From Carpediemonas membranifera (taxonomy: Eukaryota > Fornicata): DNA of 64,000 bases. Within the stretch, counting starts at the first letter, position 1. Every line of letters begins with the position of its first letter. Below are positions 47,698 through 58,276 of this stretch, one piece after another. The DNA lies in NCBI GenBank assembly GCA_019828565.1, contig JAHDYR010000021.1, forward strand, positions 62,001 through 126,000, in the 5' to 3' direction. Position numbers and translations under genes: made by a program. The notes below the pieces were generated by a model. It did no database searches. It was not told the origin of the DNA and was given only the letters and a program-made list of their open reading frames with translations.

Positions 47698-48543
47698 CTA
47701 CTCCACCGTCTCGTCCATCCACTGCACCACTATCCGCACGGAGTCCTCCCACTCAGTGTCATGCAGCAGCTCGTGCAGCTTGCCCCTGGCTGTCGTTACC
47801 ACCTTGTCCTCCGACGGGATGGCCGCGACATAGTCCTCAGCGAGCTTGTTGTCGACCACTCTGTCGTCTTGTGCCAGGAGGAGGAGGGTGGGGAAGATGC
47901 ACTTGTGCTTGAGCGTCGGCAAGACATCGAGCATCGTTAGCATCGACGCGAGGGTTCTCAGCGGTGTCCCTTTGCCCAGCAAAGGCTCCTCTGCGGCCAG
48001 GAAGCGGGGGTGGCATGTGAGGTTCGAGGCCTTGACGCGGTGGGGAACCCACCCCGGCGCCACCATCGCCCCAAGCCGCAGTGCCCAGTTGAATCCGGGG
48101 AACTTGAGTCCATCGGCGAACCCAAACAGTGGCGAGCTGAGAATCACACCACCGTGTCTCCATGACGCTGGAAACTCTGAAGCTAGCATGACGGCGATGG
48201 CAGAACCCATGCTCGTGCCCATGATGAACCGGGGGAGCGTGAAGTAGGAGTCTATGAGGTCGCTCACACGCACCAGGTCGCCCAAAAGGGACTCGAAGTC
48301 TTCAATAACAGCTCTTGGGCCCTCCGAGAGACCATGGCCGGCGTATGTGGGCGCTATTACAATATAGCCCGCTGCTACGAATGCTTCGAACACGTGGGCG
48401 TACCTAGAGCCGTATTCGCCCATCCCATGGAGGAAGAGGACGACGGCATGGGCCACGCGGGCGTAGTTCTTGGGGTAGTATGAGTCAATGCGGATTCTAA
48501 GGCCTTGCTTGTTGCTTACGTAGTTCGGAATAGGCCATGGCAT
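47698..48543 (-). CDS. Alpha/beta hydrolase, monoglyceride lipase-like
   Basis: A 281-residue serine hydrolase. The oxyanion and nucleophile motifs match the monoacylglycerol lipase group: LFLHGMGEYGSRY near residue 38, and the nucleophile elbow GTSMGS with Ser111. The acid is probably the Asp in LAQDDRVVD and the base is His in GKLHELLHD. It would release fatty acids from monoacylglycerol or lysophospholipids in the cytosol or at a membrane. Start at 48543 (MPWPIPNYV) is preferred; upstream codons to 48732 are non-homologous. No membrane helix or signal peptide is seen. Confidence 0.88.
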   Translation of the reverse strand: MPWPIPNYVSNKQGLRIRIDSYYPKNYARVAHAVVLFLHGMGEYGSRYAHVFEAFVAAGYIVIAPTYAGHGLSEGPRAVIEDFESLLGDLVRVSDLIDSYFTLPRFIMGTSMGSAIAVMLASEFPASWRHGGVILSSPLFGFADGLKFPGFNWALRLGAMVAPGWVPHRVKASNLTCHPRFLAAEEPLLGKGTPLRTLASMLTMLDVLPTLKHKCIFPTLLLLAQDDRVVDNKLAEDYVAAIPSEDKVVTTARGKLHELLHDTEWEDSVRIVVQWMDETVE

Positions 48544-48764
48544 GCTGCTGTCTTTAAACCTTGGAGCGGCGTAAAACAAGACGCTCAAACACGGTCGTTC
48601 GGTAAAGCTGCACAATGTCGTAACACCTCCCAGTGAGCCTCTGAGCGATTGGCCAGGGCGCCCATGTGCTGCTGGGATCAGTCCAGGTGGACTGCGGGGT
48701 CTCGCCCCCGGCCCGACGGCGACTCCCGTCAAACTATCGTTTCTTTATGAATACAGTGCCGGGC

Positions 48765-51700
48765 TTAGTTCTTGACGCGCTCGGCCTCCTTGCGGGCCTC
48801 CTCGAGGAAGCGGTTGTTACCGGTCTTCTTGAGCCTAATGGTCGAGAAGTCGACCGTCTCTCGCATCGCGTCGTTCAGCAGCTTCGAGTTCTTCTCCTTC
48901 GCCATCGACTCCCTGGTCAGAGGCTTCCACACACGGGCGTGGCGCTTGGCCTGGGTCTCCCGGATCTCGACGGACAGCTCCTTCGTCTTCTCCTTCAGCT
49001 GCTCCGTCATGTTCGCCTGGAGGGCGTCCCGCTCAGCGACAGCCTCGTCCATGCGCCGCTGCATGATCCGGTTCTTCTCCGCTGCCTCAGTGACCGCCGC
49101 GGTCTTGACGCGCAGCTCCTCCTCGGCCTTCTCGAGCTTGGCCCCGGCGTGTTCAGCCGTCTCCGTCGCCGTGGTCGCCTGGGCCTTGGCGTCCTTCGCC
49201 TCCTTGCGGGCCTCGGCGGCCTCCTTCTGCGCGGCCTTGAGCTCCTCCTTGAGGGTCTTCTCGGCCTCCTTGAACTCTGTGGTGAGCTCGGTCTTGAGCG
49301 TCTTCAGCTCCGCTCCCTTGGCGCTGTTGGCCTCGCGCTGCGCCTCCTTCAGCGCCTTGAGCTCCTCCTTCGTCTCCTTGAGCTTCTCCCGGGTCCGCTC
49401 GAGGTCGGCCTCGATCTTCTCGATCGTCCCCGTCTGCTTCTTGATGACCTCGTCCTTCTTCTCGATGCGGACAGTGAGTGCGGCGACCTCCTCGCTGCTC
49501 TCCCCGTCCCCGCCCGCGGTGTCGCCCTGGCCATGCTTGACCACAGGTGCCCGGCGGCCCGCCCGGAGCTCGCTGAGGAGCGCCGTCTGCTTCTCCAGCC
49601 GGCCCTGCAGCTGTGCAGCGGTGTTGGCGAGCTGCTCGGCCCGCTCCCGCTGCATCAGCTCGCCCTGCAGGTACTTCTCCCGCTCGGCGGCCAGGTCTGC
49701 GTTCTCCTGCTCGAGGCGGCGCTTGAGGGCCGCGAGCTTATCCTGCTCGCTTGTCAGTAGGGCGTTGGTGTCCTGCAGGTCCTCGTGCTCGGCTTGGAGC
49801 TCCTGGTACTTCGCCTGGACGTCCTCGGCCGCGGCTACCTGGCTCTTGAGCTCGCGGATCGTGTCGTGCTGCGCGGCCATCGCCACCTGTGTCTCATCTC
49901 GCTCCTCGGCGATGCGCTGGTCGCGCTCCTTCGTGAGTTGCACGATGTCTGCCTTGAGAGCGTCCTTCTCCCGCTCCAGACCGCCTACGAGCTCCTCCAG
50001 CGACGTGAGGGCGTTCGTCAGATCCATGATCTCCTCGTTGTTCGCGGAGATCGTCTCCTGGGCAACACCGAGCTCCTTGCGGGCCTCGTTGACAGCCTTC
50101 TCGCGCTCGTCGAGGTAGGCCTTGTTCGCGGCGAGCTCCTGCTCGGCAAACTTGACCTTGGACTCGAGCGCGGCGACGGCGTCGGCGTGCTGCTGCCGGA
50201 GCTCCTCAAGCTCTTCCTCGGATGCGCCCGCGGAGGCCTCCTTGGCCTCCTCCAGCTCCTCTTCGAGCGCGGCCTTGGACTCCTCGAGCTCTGCAACCTG
50301 CTCCTGCATGTCGTTGAGCTCCTCCTCCATCGCCTCCAGCTCCTCCTTAAGCTCCTCCTCCTTGGCCACCTCGAGCTCCTCCAGCTCGGCCTCCTTTTCG
50401 GCGATCGTCTCCTTGAGCTCCTCGAGCTTCTCCTCCGTCTCCTCGGCCTCAGTGAGCTTAGCCTCGAGCTCCTCCTCGAGGGCGGCGATCTCCTCGTTCT
50501 TGCTCTCCTCTAGGCGGGAGTACTGCTCCTTGGCGAGTGCCAGGTCGCTCTGGAGGCCCTCGAGCTGCCGGTCCTTCTCGTCCAGGTCCGCCTGGGCGCG
50601 GGCCTCGGCCTCCTCGAGAGCTGCCTCGAACTCGACCTCCTTGCGGCGCATCTCTTCGGCGTCGGCGCTGTTGGCAGCTTCCTTAAGGGCGGCCTGCAGC
50701 TCATCAATCTCGGCCTGCATCTCCTTCTCCCGGCACGACAGCTCCTCCTCGGCGATCTTGACCTTAGCCTGCAAGTCAGCGATGCGGGCGTTGAGCTCGG
50801 CCGTCCCAACGCTGTTGCTCTCGAAGATCTGGCCCTGGGTGCTGTAGGGCGCCTGGGTCGACGCCGGCCCGTCGTTGTCCCCTGCGGCAGTAGCAGCGGC
50901 CGGGTCAGCAAAGCCGGATGCAGCGGCGGCCTCGGCCTCGATCTTGGCCTCGTCGACCTCTTCTCCCTTGGCAGCGGCCGCGGCCCGGGCCTCCTCCTTG
51001 GCCCGCTCGACCTCGCCCTGCACGGCCTCCTTCTCGTCGTCGTTGAGGCTGACGTCCATGCGTCGGCCCAGCGTGGCGGGGGGTGCGGCGTCCTCGCCCG
51101 TCTCGGCCTTGTTCTTGTAGAACTCGACCTCGGTCTCGAGGTCCTTGGCGTAGAGCTTGAGCTTGGCGATCTGGATGTTGAGCTGCTTGATGATCTTGAG
51201 CAGCTCGGCCGCGCTCTTCTGGGCGTTGCACTTAGCGACGTTCTTGATGGTTTTGGCGCGCTCACCGAACTTGAGCGTGTTGATCGTCTCCTCTCGGTTG
51301 AACTTATGGGGCGAGCAGGCGATGATGAGCGTCGTCTTGGTGTTACCGCCGAGGGACTCCTGCAGGATGCGGGTCAGCTTGCTGTCGCGGTATGGGATGT
51401 GCTTGGCGCCCACGACGAGGGCCTTGATGCAGTTGCCCAGGGCCGACAGCGAGCCGTTGATGCGCTTGGCCTCCTCGAACGTCTGGCCCTTCGCACCGGT
51501 CTTGGAGACCTTCTCGCTACCCGCCAGATCGACGAGGTTGAGCTTACCTGCGATGGACGAGCCCTCTTCGGACTTCTGGTCGACCTTGACGATGAACACA
51601 GAGTGCGAGCGGGACGACGTCGCGTTCATCTCGGTGAATGCCACGGACCTGCTCTTCTCGCCCTCCTCGAGCACGGTCATGATGTCCATCTCGTTGCCAA

Positions 51701-52269
51701 CATACTCCTCAGTGAGGCCCTCGACGTAGATGCCCTTGTCTGGGGACTCGCGGACGGGCAGGTTGTCGTTCTCGGGGGCAAGCAGGTCTCGGATCTTCTC
51801 CATGTAGATCTCAGCGAAGGAGCACTTGATGGAATACTCGGTATTACGTTCGTCCATCTCAATGTGTTGGAAAATGTGCCCAGCCGCGCGGGGGATGATA
51901 CCCTGGGTCTCGATGTTCTTGATGTCGCCGAACATGGACCAGGACTTGCCTGTGTGAGCGCTGTGGGGGTTACGGACCTGCTCCGGTCTGGCCGTAGGCG
52001 AAGACGGTGGAGTTGTAGCCTTTGAGGATGTTCTCGACGGCGGGACGACCGATTTGGTCGTATACATCGGTCTGCTTGCAGTCAGGCTGGAAAACATAGT
52101 CGAAGTTGAAGGGCTTCGGTCCCATGATCTCATCGGTGACGGTAACGGTCTGGTTAGTGGGGAAGGAAACAACGTTGATGTCCTTGATGTTTCCTTCCTC
52201 ACTCTCCTTCATCTCACGCTTGTTAATTGGCCTGAAACGGGCGATAACACGGATATTTTCGCCGGCCAT
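48765..52269 (-). CDS. Kinesin-1-like motor with long coiled-coil tail (two exons)
   Basis: A plus-end-directed microtubule motor of about 1158 residues. Exon 1 (51978-52269) starts MAGENIRVIARFRPINKRE and ends in the P-loop. A 28-nt intron (51950-51977, GTCCGT...CGCTCACACAG, phase 1) interrupts the P-loop so that splicing restores AYGQTGAGKSWSMFG. Exon 2 has switch I NATSSRSHSVF, switch II LVDLAGSEKVSKTG and the neck region. The VSKTGAKGQTFEEAKRINGS stretch is most like conventional kinesin-1. The remaining 800 residues are coiled coil, very rich in Glu, Lys and Ala, ending EEARKEAERVKN. No globular cargo domain is visible. The motor could carry organelles or act near the flagella. Confidence 0.92.
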
Positions 52270-52446
52270 GATAGTATGCTCCTTGGCGATGAGTTATGCG
52301 ACTCCGTTTACGTGTGCATAAATAAGTCTTGAGATCACTCTCCCATGTCCAACGAACACATAGAACTCAGCAGTCGAGCAGCCAGACCTCCTCTTCGCTT
52401 GCGAAGCTTCACAGTGATTTGACCAGGCAGGACCTCTCAGACTAAT

Positions 52447-53007
52447 TCAAGCAGACCCCCGGCCCAAGCTCTCGCTAATCTGGTCCAGATACCTACTCCG
52501 ACTGCTCATAAGCCGGGCATTGAAGCGCCTGTTCGACGCGTTGACCCCAACTACGTCGGGCCTGGCGCTGCTCTTCGACTTGGTCTCTGGCGGTCGCGCG
52601 GTGACACTGTTGGCTGCACGGAGCACTGCCTCCTTGGACGGGATGAATAAACCGCCAGAGCTCGCTGAGATTCGCTGGTGCTCCTCGAAACGCTGGGCAA
52701 GGTCGGAGGAGGGATCCTTATTGGCTAATCTTGCCCGTTTGGTGGACTTTGCCAGGCGAAGGATGTCTTTGGATACTATAGAAGTGCCGTTCGCTTGCTT
52801 GTCTTCGCTTCTATCGCCGGGCTCCTCGATAGCATCATCGTCGGCCCCGTACACTGCTTCAGAGTGATACTCTCGAATACTATCCTGCATAAGAGATATT
52901 GGCATGGCTCTACATACATATGCGGCTCTCAGTTCGCCCAACGCCTCCAGGAACTCCTCCTTTAGCATCATCGTCATCCGACGACTGCATCCGACCCTAC
53001 GCTGCAT
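52447..53007 (-). CDS. Unknown 186-residue protein
   Basis: The frame begins at 53007, with alternative Met codons at 52977 (MTMMLKEEFLEAL) and further in. The sequence is helical and charged, with a basic C-terminus (RRFNARLMSSRSRYLDQISE). No signature domain is visible. GC3 bias is high, which supports coding. It sits between kinesin (same strand, downstream) and LSM12. Confidence 0.55.
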   Translation of the reverse strand: MQRRVGCSRRMTMMLKEEFLEALGELRAAYVCRAMPISLMQDSIREYHSEAVYGADDDAIEEPGDRSEDKQANGTSIVSKDILRLAKSTKRARLANKDPSSDLAQRFEEHQRISASSGGLFIPSKEAVLRAANSVTARPPETKSKSSARPDVVGVNASNRRFNARLMSSRSRYLDQISESLGRGSA

Positions 53008-53328
53008 CCAGCCCGGTGCTGGACGGACCAGGGCGAGTGAGAGGCGACGTCTCTTTGATTTTTCACCGCCGTGTGCCCAAGGACCTCAAGCATATCTCCA
53101 ACGAATCTATGAAGACTGTTTCATGAGATGAAGACGCTGGGACCCTGCGCCCAAGCGGAATGGACCCCTGCACCGCTTCAGCCGCCACGATGCAAGGCCT
53201 AGATGTGGTGTGCTGATCGCTGCTTGCATGATGCAGTTTTGTAAAATCGGACCGACCGCAAGAGTATCTATCCCCGAATCCATAAATCCCCTCCAATCCA
53301 CCCACTCGCCAACCCCTAACCCCAAGCT
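53008..53328. other. 321 bp gap
   Basis: Frames here are shadows of the adjacent genes or lack starts. It holds the LSM12 3' end, including an AGTAAA that overlaps the LSM12 stop, and the leader of the unknown gene. No RNA gene or repeat is seen. Confidence 0.35.
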
Positions 53329-53878
53329 TTACTCCAAGTTCAGCTGCTCCCTTGTTCTGCCGACAACCATCCTCAACCGACTGACCGCATTGCCTTCTCC
53401 CGTCACGTCGTCCGGCCTGTATGGCGCTTTGATCCTGACGTGCACCTCCGGCACAAGGATCGAATCCCCGTCCCAGACGCACTCGTACGTCTTGCTGAGG
53501 GCAACCATGATAGCCCTGCCCTCTTCGGTGACATCCACATTGACCATAGCCTTCCGCTTGGCGAGAATAGCCATGCTTTCTTGCATACGGGCGGCGATTT
53601 CCTCGGATGTGGCGGGGACGACGACTGGGTTGCACGCCTCCTTCGGCTTTTGAAGCTCGGTGAGAGATATGATCGAACGATTGTTAACTACTATGTATGT
53701 GCTGCGCCCGTGCGCTTCCTTCATTTCTGGATAAGGCTGGGGGCAAGGATTGGAACAAACCAAGAATAAGGCGCCCATCTTCGGCAGGATCGTAGAAAAA
53801 CACAGTTCCTGTATATTCCCTGGGCTTCGCGTCGTCGATCTTGATTTCAACCTTCACGACGCTCCCTTGTTCGGCCAT
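53329..53878 (-). CDS. LSM12: LSM12-like RNA-binding protein (two exons)
   Basis: LSM12 has an N-terminal Sm-like fold and a C-terminal anticodon-binding-type (AD) domain and works with ataxin-2 in mRNA regulation. Exon 1 (53761-53878) encodes the Sm strands (VVKVEIKIDDAKPREYTGTV, then FFYDPAEDGRLIL). A 34-nt intron (53727-53760, GTTTGT...GCCTTATCCAG, phase 1) leads into exon 2: STYIVVNNRSIISLTELQKP, the AD-domain helix LSKTYECVWDGDSILVPEVH and VRIKAPYRPDDVTGEGNAVS, matching human LSM12 ([20 protein letters not shown]). Spliced length is 171 residues against 195 in human. Without splicing both halves look like unrelated fragments. Confidence 0.8.
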
Positions 53879-54193
53879 GCTCTTCCGCAGCGAATATTGT
53901 CTTCGCAGGATAGCCCGCCCGTGTCGCCAGTCACAGTTGCGTTGGTTATCACTCCCACTACCACTCCCAGCACACAATCGCGCCAGGACGACGGAAGAGT
54001 GACAGCTCACCGCAATAACACACCAAAAAATGATAATCATGTTTTACTCATCTCTGTCGACGTCTGATGCGAACCTGAGACACGCTTGGGGTTGCCGCGG
54101 GCTGGTGAGTCATGAATGTAAATGATTGGAGGAAAAAAAGACCGTCCCGGAGAAACTCTGGTTTACTCACTCTACACTAATGAACTGATGCCC
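53879..54193. other. 315 bp gap between LSM12 and Rab1
   Basis: Upstream of LSM12 and downstream of Rab1 on the same strand. An AGTAAA for Rab1 lies at 54162-54167. An open frame runs through to 54040 but is not conserved. Nothing else is seen. Confidence 0.35.
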
Positions 54194-54799
54194 TTAGCAG
54201 CACCCGCCACCAGAAGAAACAGACTGGGTGGCACCCGGCTGGATTGTCCCGGTCTTGGCGCCGCTTCCCGCACTCATCTTAGCCTCGCGGTTCAGGAGGA
54301 TTTTCGAGATGGTCGTGAACGCGTCCTCCACGCGGATAGCGTCCTTGGCGGAGGTCTCGATGAAGGGAATGTCGAGTGACTCGGCGAAAGTCTTGGCAGT
54401 TTGGTATTCCACAGCCTTGCGGGTCTCGAGGTCGCACTTGTTGCCAACAAGGAGCTTGCAGACGTCTTCGGAGGCATAGCGATTGATCTCTTCGAGCCAC
54501 ACACGGACGTTGTTGAAGGTCTCTACATCGGTGACGTCGTAGACAACAATGATGCCGTGGGCACCACGGTAGTAGGCGGCAGTGATAGTCTTGAAGCGCT
54601 CCTGGCCAGCAGTATCCCAGATCTGAAGCTTGATGGTGGAGTTATCCAAGTCCACCGTCCGGATCTTGAAGTCGACGCCGATGGTGGAGATGTAGCTCTC
54701 GGTATAGGTATCGTCAGCAAAACGGAGGAGAAGACAACTCTTACCAACACCACTGTCACCAATAAGAAGGAGTTTGAATAGATAGTCGTACTCTGACAT
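54194..54799 (-). CDS. RAB1: Rab1/Ypt1-family small GTPase
   Basis: Rab1 regulates ER-to-Golgi tethering and fusion. The 201-residue protein has the P-loop GDSGVGKS (residues 14-21), effector region [17 protein letters not shown], switch [28 protein letters not shown] and ETSAKDA, and a C-terminal double Cys (GGGCC) for geranylgeranylation. [13 protein letters not shown] and YYRGAHGI together are characteristic of Rab1/Rab8-type; [20 protein letters not shown] favours Rab1. The start at 54799 is clear. With Sly1, Sec31 and SYS1 it makes the window rich in ER-Golgi functions. Confidence 0.93.
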   Translation of the reverse strand: MSEYDYLFKLLLIGDSGVGKSCLLLRFADDTYTESYISTIGVDFKIRTVDLDNSTIKLQIWDTAGQERFKTITAAYYRGAHGIIVVYDVTDVETFNNVRVWLEEINRYASEDVCKLLVGNKCDLETRKAVEYQTAKTFAESLDIPFIETSAKDAIRVEDAFTTISKILLNREAKMSAGSGAKTGTIQPGATQSVSSGGGCC

Positions 54800-55001
54800 G
54801 TGTCGCTTGGCTTTCGGTGTCTTCGGCCGTGAAAATCTTTTTTCTTGCAGACCGCCAGTCCCTCGTGAGATCGAAATAGCCAAGCCCACTGCGGCAACGG
54901 ACTCGGTAGAAAGACAAGGCATGGCCAGGGATCGCGAGGCAAGGATGCCGCAAGAGAAGGAACGAGTTTATAACCAATAATCCATAACAAGCTGCCCACA
55001 T

Positions 55002-56273
55002 TCAGACCCAGTCCCTCTCCATGGGCCGGGGGCTGTCCCCGAGGCTCAAAAACTCGAGATCCTCCACTGACCAATGCCCAGCCTGCCGCGAAAGGTTCAG
55101 GAAGCAGCACTTGCCGTGGGAAAGTGGCCCGGGGTTAACAACGAGCTTGCCAGAAATACGGTCCGTGGTTGAGTCAGCATCGTGCGCATGTCCGTGGATG
55201 CAGCCAATGATTCGACTGTCAGATTTGAGTAAATCAAACAATGGTTGGGCCCCACTGAGCACATGCTTCCCTCCCTGATTATGTCTGGCCGTCGCCGACC
55301 CGGCCGGACCAACATGTGTGAGCATCAGGATTTGGTCAGAAACCAGGAGACCAGGACCGTTGTTGACTCCATACTCAACGCTCTCGTACAGGGTAAACTC
55401 CTGGGCCGACTCAACCGCCGCTTTGGTCCAAGCCGTGGCCGGGTGCGACGCTGCCAGTGGGATCTCTGCCGCAAAAGAGTCGAAGTTGTCGTCCTCGAGC
55501 TCCACCTGCTCGTGCTGGGGCGTTCCCCGCTCCTCCACGTAGCTCTTGGCGAGCTTCTCGACCATGGAGGCGTCGTACTGGTACAGCAACCGATGCCGCA
55601 GATCCAGGTTCAGGAGGAAGGAGGTGGGGACCGGGTGCCACGGCTGAGGGAGCGGGGGGCGGTATGCCTCGATGAATGAGATGTCCGGAATCCCGAGTGG
55701 GTCGGGTGAAGTGACTCGGGCACAGTCGCGGGCAAATTCCAGAGTGCCGGAATTATCCTTGTACGGGAACCCGACCCAGATTCTCTCGCCGGTCTCCTCC
55801 ACGATGCCGTCCACACTGCCTCCAATTCCGCAGATGACGAGGTCCTCTGCCAGACGATGCCGAGACCGGTGGATGTAACGGACGAAATCACAGGGTGACG
55901 CCTCAATGGGACTGGATGGAGGGGGGACGTAGCACTCAAACATGTCGTGGTTGCCCGGGATGAAGAGGATTGAGGGGCAGATGGTCTGGAGGCGGTGGAG
56001 AAGGAGGAGGAAGTCGCCGCGTTGGCGGAGCGTGTCGTCTGTCTCTTCCTTGTCATTGGGCTTGTTTGGAATGTTGATTAAGTCCCCAAGAAGGAATATG
56101 TGATCGATGTCGCGCTCTGGATTGGTCTTGAGGTAGGTTGTTAAGAGGTCAACGCCTGAAAGACGGAAGTGGATGTCTGTTACTACAAGGATTTTGAGCT
56201 CTTGTGCATTCTTATCTACAGTCATGCCGTCAACTGCGCACACCACAGCATCCAGGCCTTGATTCGTCGTCAT
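55002..56273 (-). CDS. Calcineurin-like metallophosphoesterase
   Basis: A 423-residue phosphoesterase with all core motifs: D-X-H in ILVVTDIHFR, GD in HIFLLGDLINIPN, GNHD in ILFIPGNHDMFE, a later His in LTHVGP and GHAH in IGCIHGHAHD. These bind two metals. The family includes phosphoprotein phosphatases, 5'-nucleotidases and Mre11-type enzymes; no extra domain picks one out. The protein lacks a signal peptide or TM, so it is probably cytosolic. It diverges from PIG-K with about 170 bp between starts. Confidence 0.85.
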   Translation of the reverse strand: MTTNQGLDAVVCAVDGMTVDKNAQELKILVVTDIHFRLSGVDLLTTYLKTNPERDIDHIFLLGDLINIPNKPNDKEETDDTLRQRGDFLLLLHRLQTICPSILFIPGNHDMFECYVPPPSSPIEASPCDFVRYIHRSRHRLAEDLVICGIGGSVDGIVEETGERIWVGFPYKDNSGTLEFARDCARVTSPDPLGIPDISFIEAYRPPLPQPWHPVPTSFLLNLDLRHRLLYQYDASMVEKLAKSYVEERGTPQHEQVELEDDNFDSFAAEIPLAASHPATAWTKAAVESAQEFTLYESVEYGVNNGPGLLVSDQILMLTHVGPAGSATARHNQGGKHVLSGAQPLFDLLKSDSRIIGCIHGHAHDADSTTDRISGKLVVNPGPLSHGKCCFLNLSRQAGHWSVEDLEFLSLGDSPRPMERDWV

Positions 56274-56440
56274 TTCCTTTAACCCTATCCTGCGGAATCC
56301 CGAGCTGGACGACCAGGGACCACTACAGGGGAAGGACTCCTTATCAACCCATCTATACAGCATCCGCGCGCTCGTTTGAGCGGCGCCAACTCCAGACTTG
56401 ACCCGAGTTGGAATCATCACCATCCCACCTAAACAAGGCG

Positions 56441-57385
56441 ATGCGCCTCACCATCTCTCTATTCATGGTGTGTATGTTACTAAACGTTGCTCTGTGCGAC
56501 AACTGGGCCGTTCTAGTTAACACGAGCCGGTACTGGTTCAACTACCGCCACTCGTCCAACATTTTGGCCATGTACGATTTCCTACGGGCCCAAGGATGGG
56601 ACGATGCGCATATTGTACTCATGGATAGCGGGCAAATACCCTCAAATCCTCGCCATCCCCGTTCACCGGCCATGCTGTCACACCCATCCGCTGCCCCCGT
56701 CGATTTGGCCGGCATGGTCGTCGGATTCCAGGACCAGGATGTCACAGCCTCTGCTTTCCGCAAGCTCCTCCTCGGCTTGTCCGGAAGTACTGCTTCAACC
56801 CGCCGTTTCGAGCCAGACGCCGACTCGAGCGTCATTGTGTACATCACGGGCCACGGCGGCGAACAGTTCATCAAATTCCATGACCAACACGAAATGCTAG
56901 CTCCCGACTTTGCCTCGACTTTTGAGGACATGATCGCAATGGGCCGTGCGAAACGAGTGCTCTTCCTCTCTGACACGTGCAAGAGCGGCACCCTTTTTGA
57001 CAACTTGGTGGGCGAATCCCAAGATTCATTCCACACGCGAGACGGGGTCGAGCTTCCATCGAGCGGTGAGGCTTCCTTCGACGTGGTCGGCATAGCCTCA
57101 GCGCACACTGGCGAGGACTCGTACGCCGCCTTCATGGACACCAGCGTCGGGGAGGCATTGATTGATAGGTTTACTTACTCGCTCCTTCACTACCTTAAGG
57201 GCAACCTGGCCTGTTCAAGCGGCGCCATGGGCGGCAGTCTCAGCGAGCTGAGCACATCGGGCGCACTGAGCAAGGACAGGCTGCTGTCGACGGCCCGGCT
57301 GGTGTCCACAACAAGGGCTGGGACAAGCCGGCCGCTTGGCGAGTACTTCTGCCCGAACATCGCCTGGCAGACTGTTGATGCCTGA
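56441..57385 (+). CDS. PIGK: GPI transamidase catalytic subunit PIG-K/GPI8
   Basis: GPI8 is the caspase-like cysteine protease that cleaves proteins in the ER lumen and transfers them to GPI anchors. A signal peptide (LTISLFMVCMLLNVALC) precedes the mature start DNWAVLVNTSRYWFNYRHSS, the family hallmark. The dyad is His138 in YITGHGGE and Cys180 in LSDTCKSG, where the usual residue after Cys is Gln. The 314-residue protein ends soon after a short Ser-rich stretch, and has no C-terminal transmembrane helix, which other GPI8 proteins may or may not carry. Start at 56441 gives the best signal peptide. The window has no other GPI gene. Confidence 0.9.
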   Translation: MRLTISLFMVCMLLNVALCDNWAVLVNTSRYWFNYRHSSNILAMYDFLRAQGWDDAHIVLMDSGQIPSNPRHPRSPAMLSHPSAAPVDLAGMVVGFQDQDVTASAFRKLLLGLSGSTASTRRFEPDADSSVIVYITGHGGEQFIKFHDQHEMLAPDFASTFEDMIAMGRAKRVLFLSDTCKSGTLFDNLVGESQDSFHTRDGVELPSSGEASFDVVGIASAHTGEDSYAAFMDTSVGEALIDRFTYSLLHYLKGNLACSSGAMGGSLSELSTSGALSKDRLLSTARLVSTTRAGTSRPLGEYFCPNIAWQTVDA

Positions 57386-57668
57386 GTCGTCAGTTGAATG
57401 CGCTGACGGTATTATATGGCGCAGAATAAAGGTTCGCCGTTCATGTTTATTAGTAGTAATAGTGTTAATGGTAAGACTCTGAGCATCGCAACGGCGACTG
57501 GGTGGAAGGCGGAGCTGCCCACTCATCACCAGTAACCCAAGGTGGTTCGTCGGCTGTGACGACCACCCCCGCTGGGGTGAGTATGAACGAGTATTTATAC
57601 GCTGCTATGAACAATTTTGAGCTGCGCTGGATTGTAAACGATAAGATGATCATCAAGGCATGCCGCGC

Positions 57669-58220
57669 CTAGTCAAACCCATACCCAGCTCTGGACCGGA
57701 GCGTGTCCAGCCGTTTGACGGACCGGGCGAGCCTCTGTTCGAGCACCATGAGCCTGTCGAGGTGACCTTTGGGGCCGGACCAGGCCTGCAGCGACCCCAA
57801 GGCGGGGCAGCAGCTCGTCTCTCTCTCTCGGTCGGCGATCTCCTTCACAATTCGATCAATCTCACGGTGTTGCTCATCGCCGACGCACTCCTGCCGCTTC
57901 CGTTCAGCGATGGCAGCGCTGTATACGCGTTTCAGCATACAAAGGTCGGCGTGCATTCGGTCGGTGTCCTGCACGGGCTTGAAGTCCAAAGCTAAGGAGA
58001 CTGGTCCAGCGCCCGAGGAAGCACGTGCTGGCTCCCTTGGCAGCTCGTAATCTCGGCTATTCGTGGGATTGGTTGGTGGGTCCGATGGTTTTAAGCCAAG
58101 GGCGGGCAACGGCGAAACCTCGAGGTTTCCGCACAATGGGACGATTGTTGGGATGGTATTGCCGCTTTCAAAAGGTAACTCAGAGAAATATGGAAACATT
58201 TGATCATTCGAGATTATCAT
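57669..58220 (-). CDS. Unknown 183-residue protein with helical C-terminus
   Basis: The first 70 residues are Pro-rich and probably disordered (PPTNPTNSRDYELPREPARA). From about residue 85 on the protein is helical and charged (ADLCMLKRVYSAAIAERKRQ, then EIDRIVKEIADRERE). No family is recognised. The gene lies 56 bp downstream of POP1 on the same strand. GC3 is high. Confidence 0.55.
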   Translation of the reverse strand: MIISNDQMFPYFSELPFESGNTIPTIVPLCGNLEVSPLPALGLKPSDPPTNPTNSRDYELPREPARASSGAGPVSLALDFKPVQDTDRMHADLCMLKRVYSAAIAERKRQECVGDEQHREIDRIVKEIADRERETSCCPALGSLQAWSGPKGHLDRLMVLEQRLARSVKRLDTLRSRAGYGFD

Positions 58221-58276
58221 GCCGCGAGGATTTTACAGCGGGGTGCCGCGCACGTCCTTCATCTGCTTGGCAGACC

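Noticed and set aside
48666-52025. Several long plus-strand frames opposite the kinesin coiled-coil tail
   Set aside because: They are mirrors of repetitive Glu/Lys codons and read as Leu- or Ser-rich low-complexity sequence.
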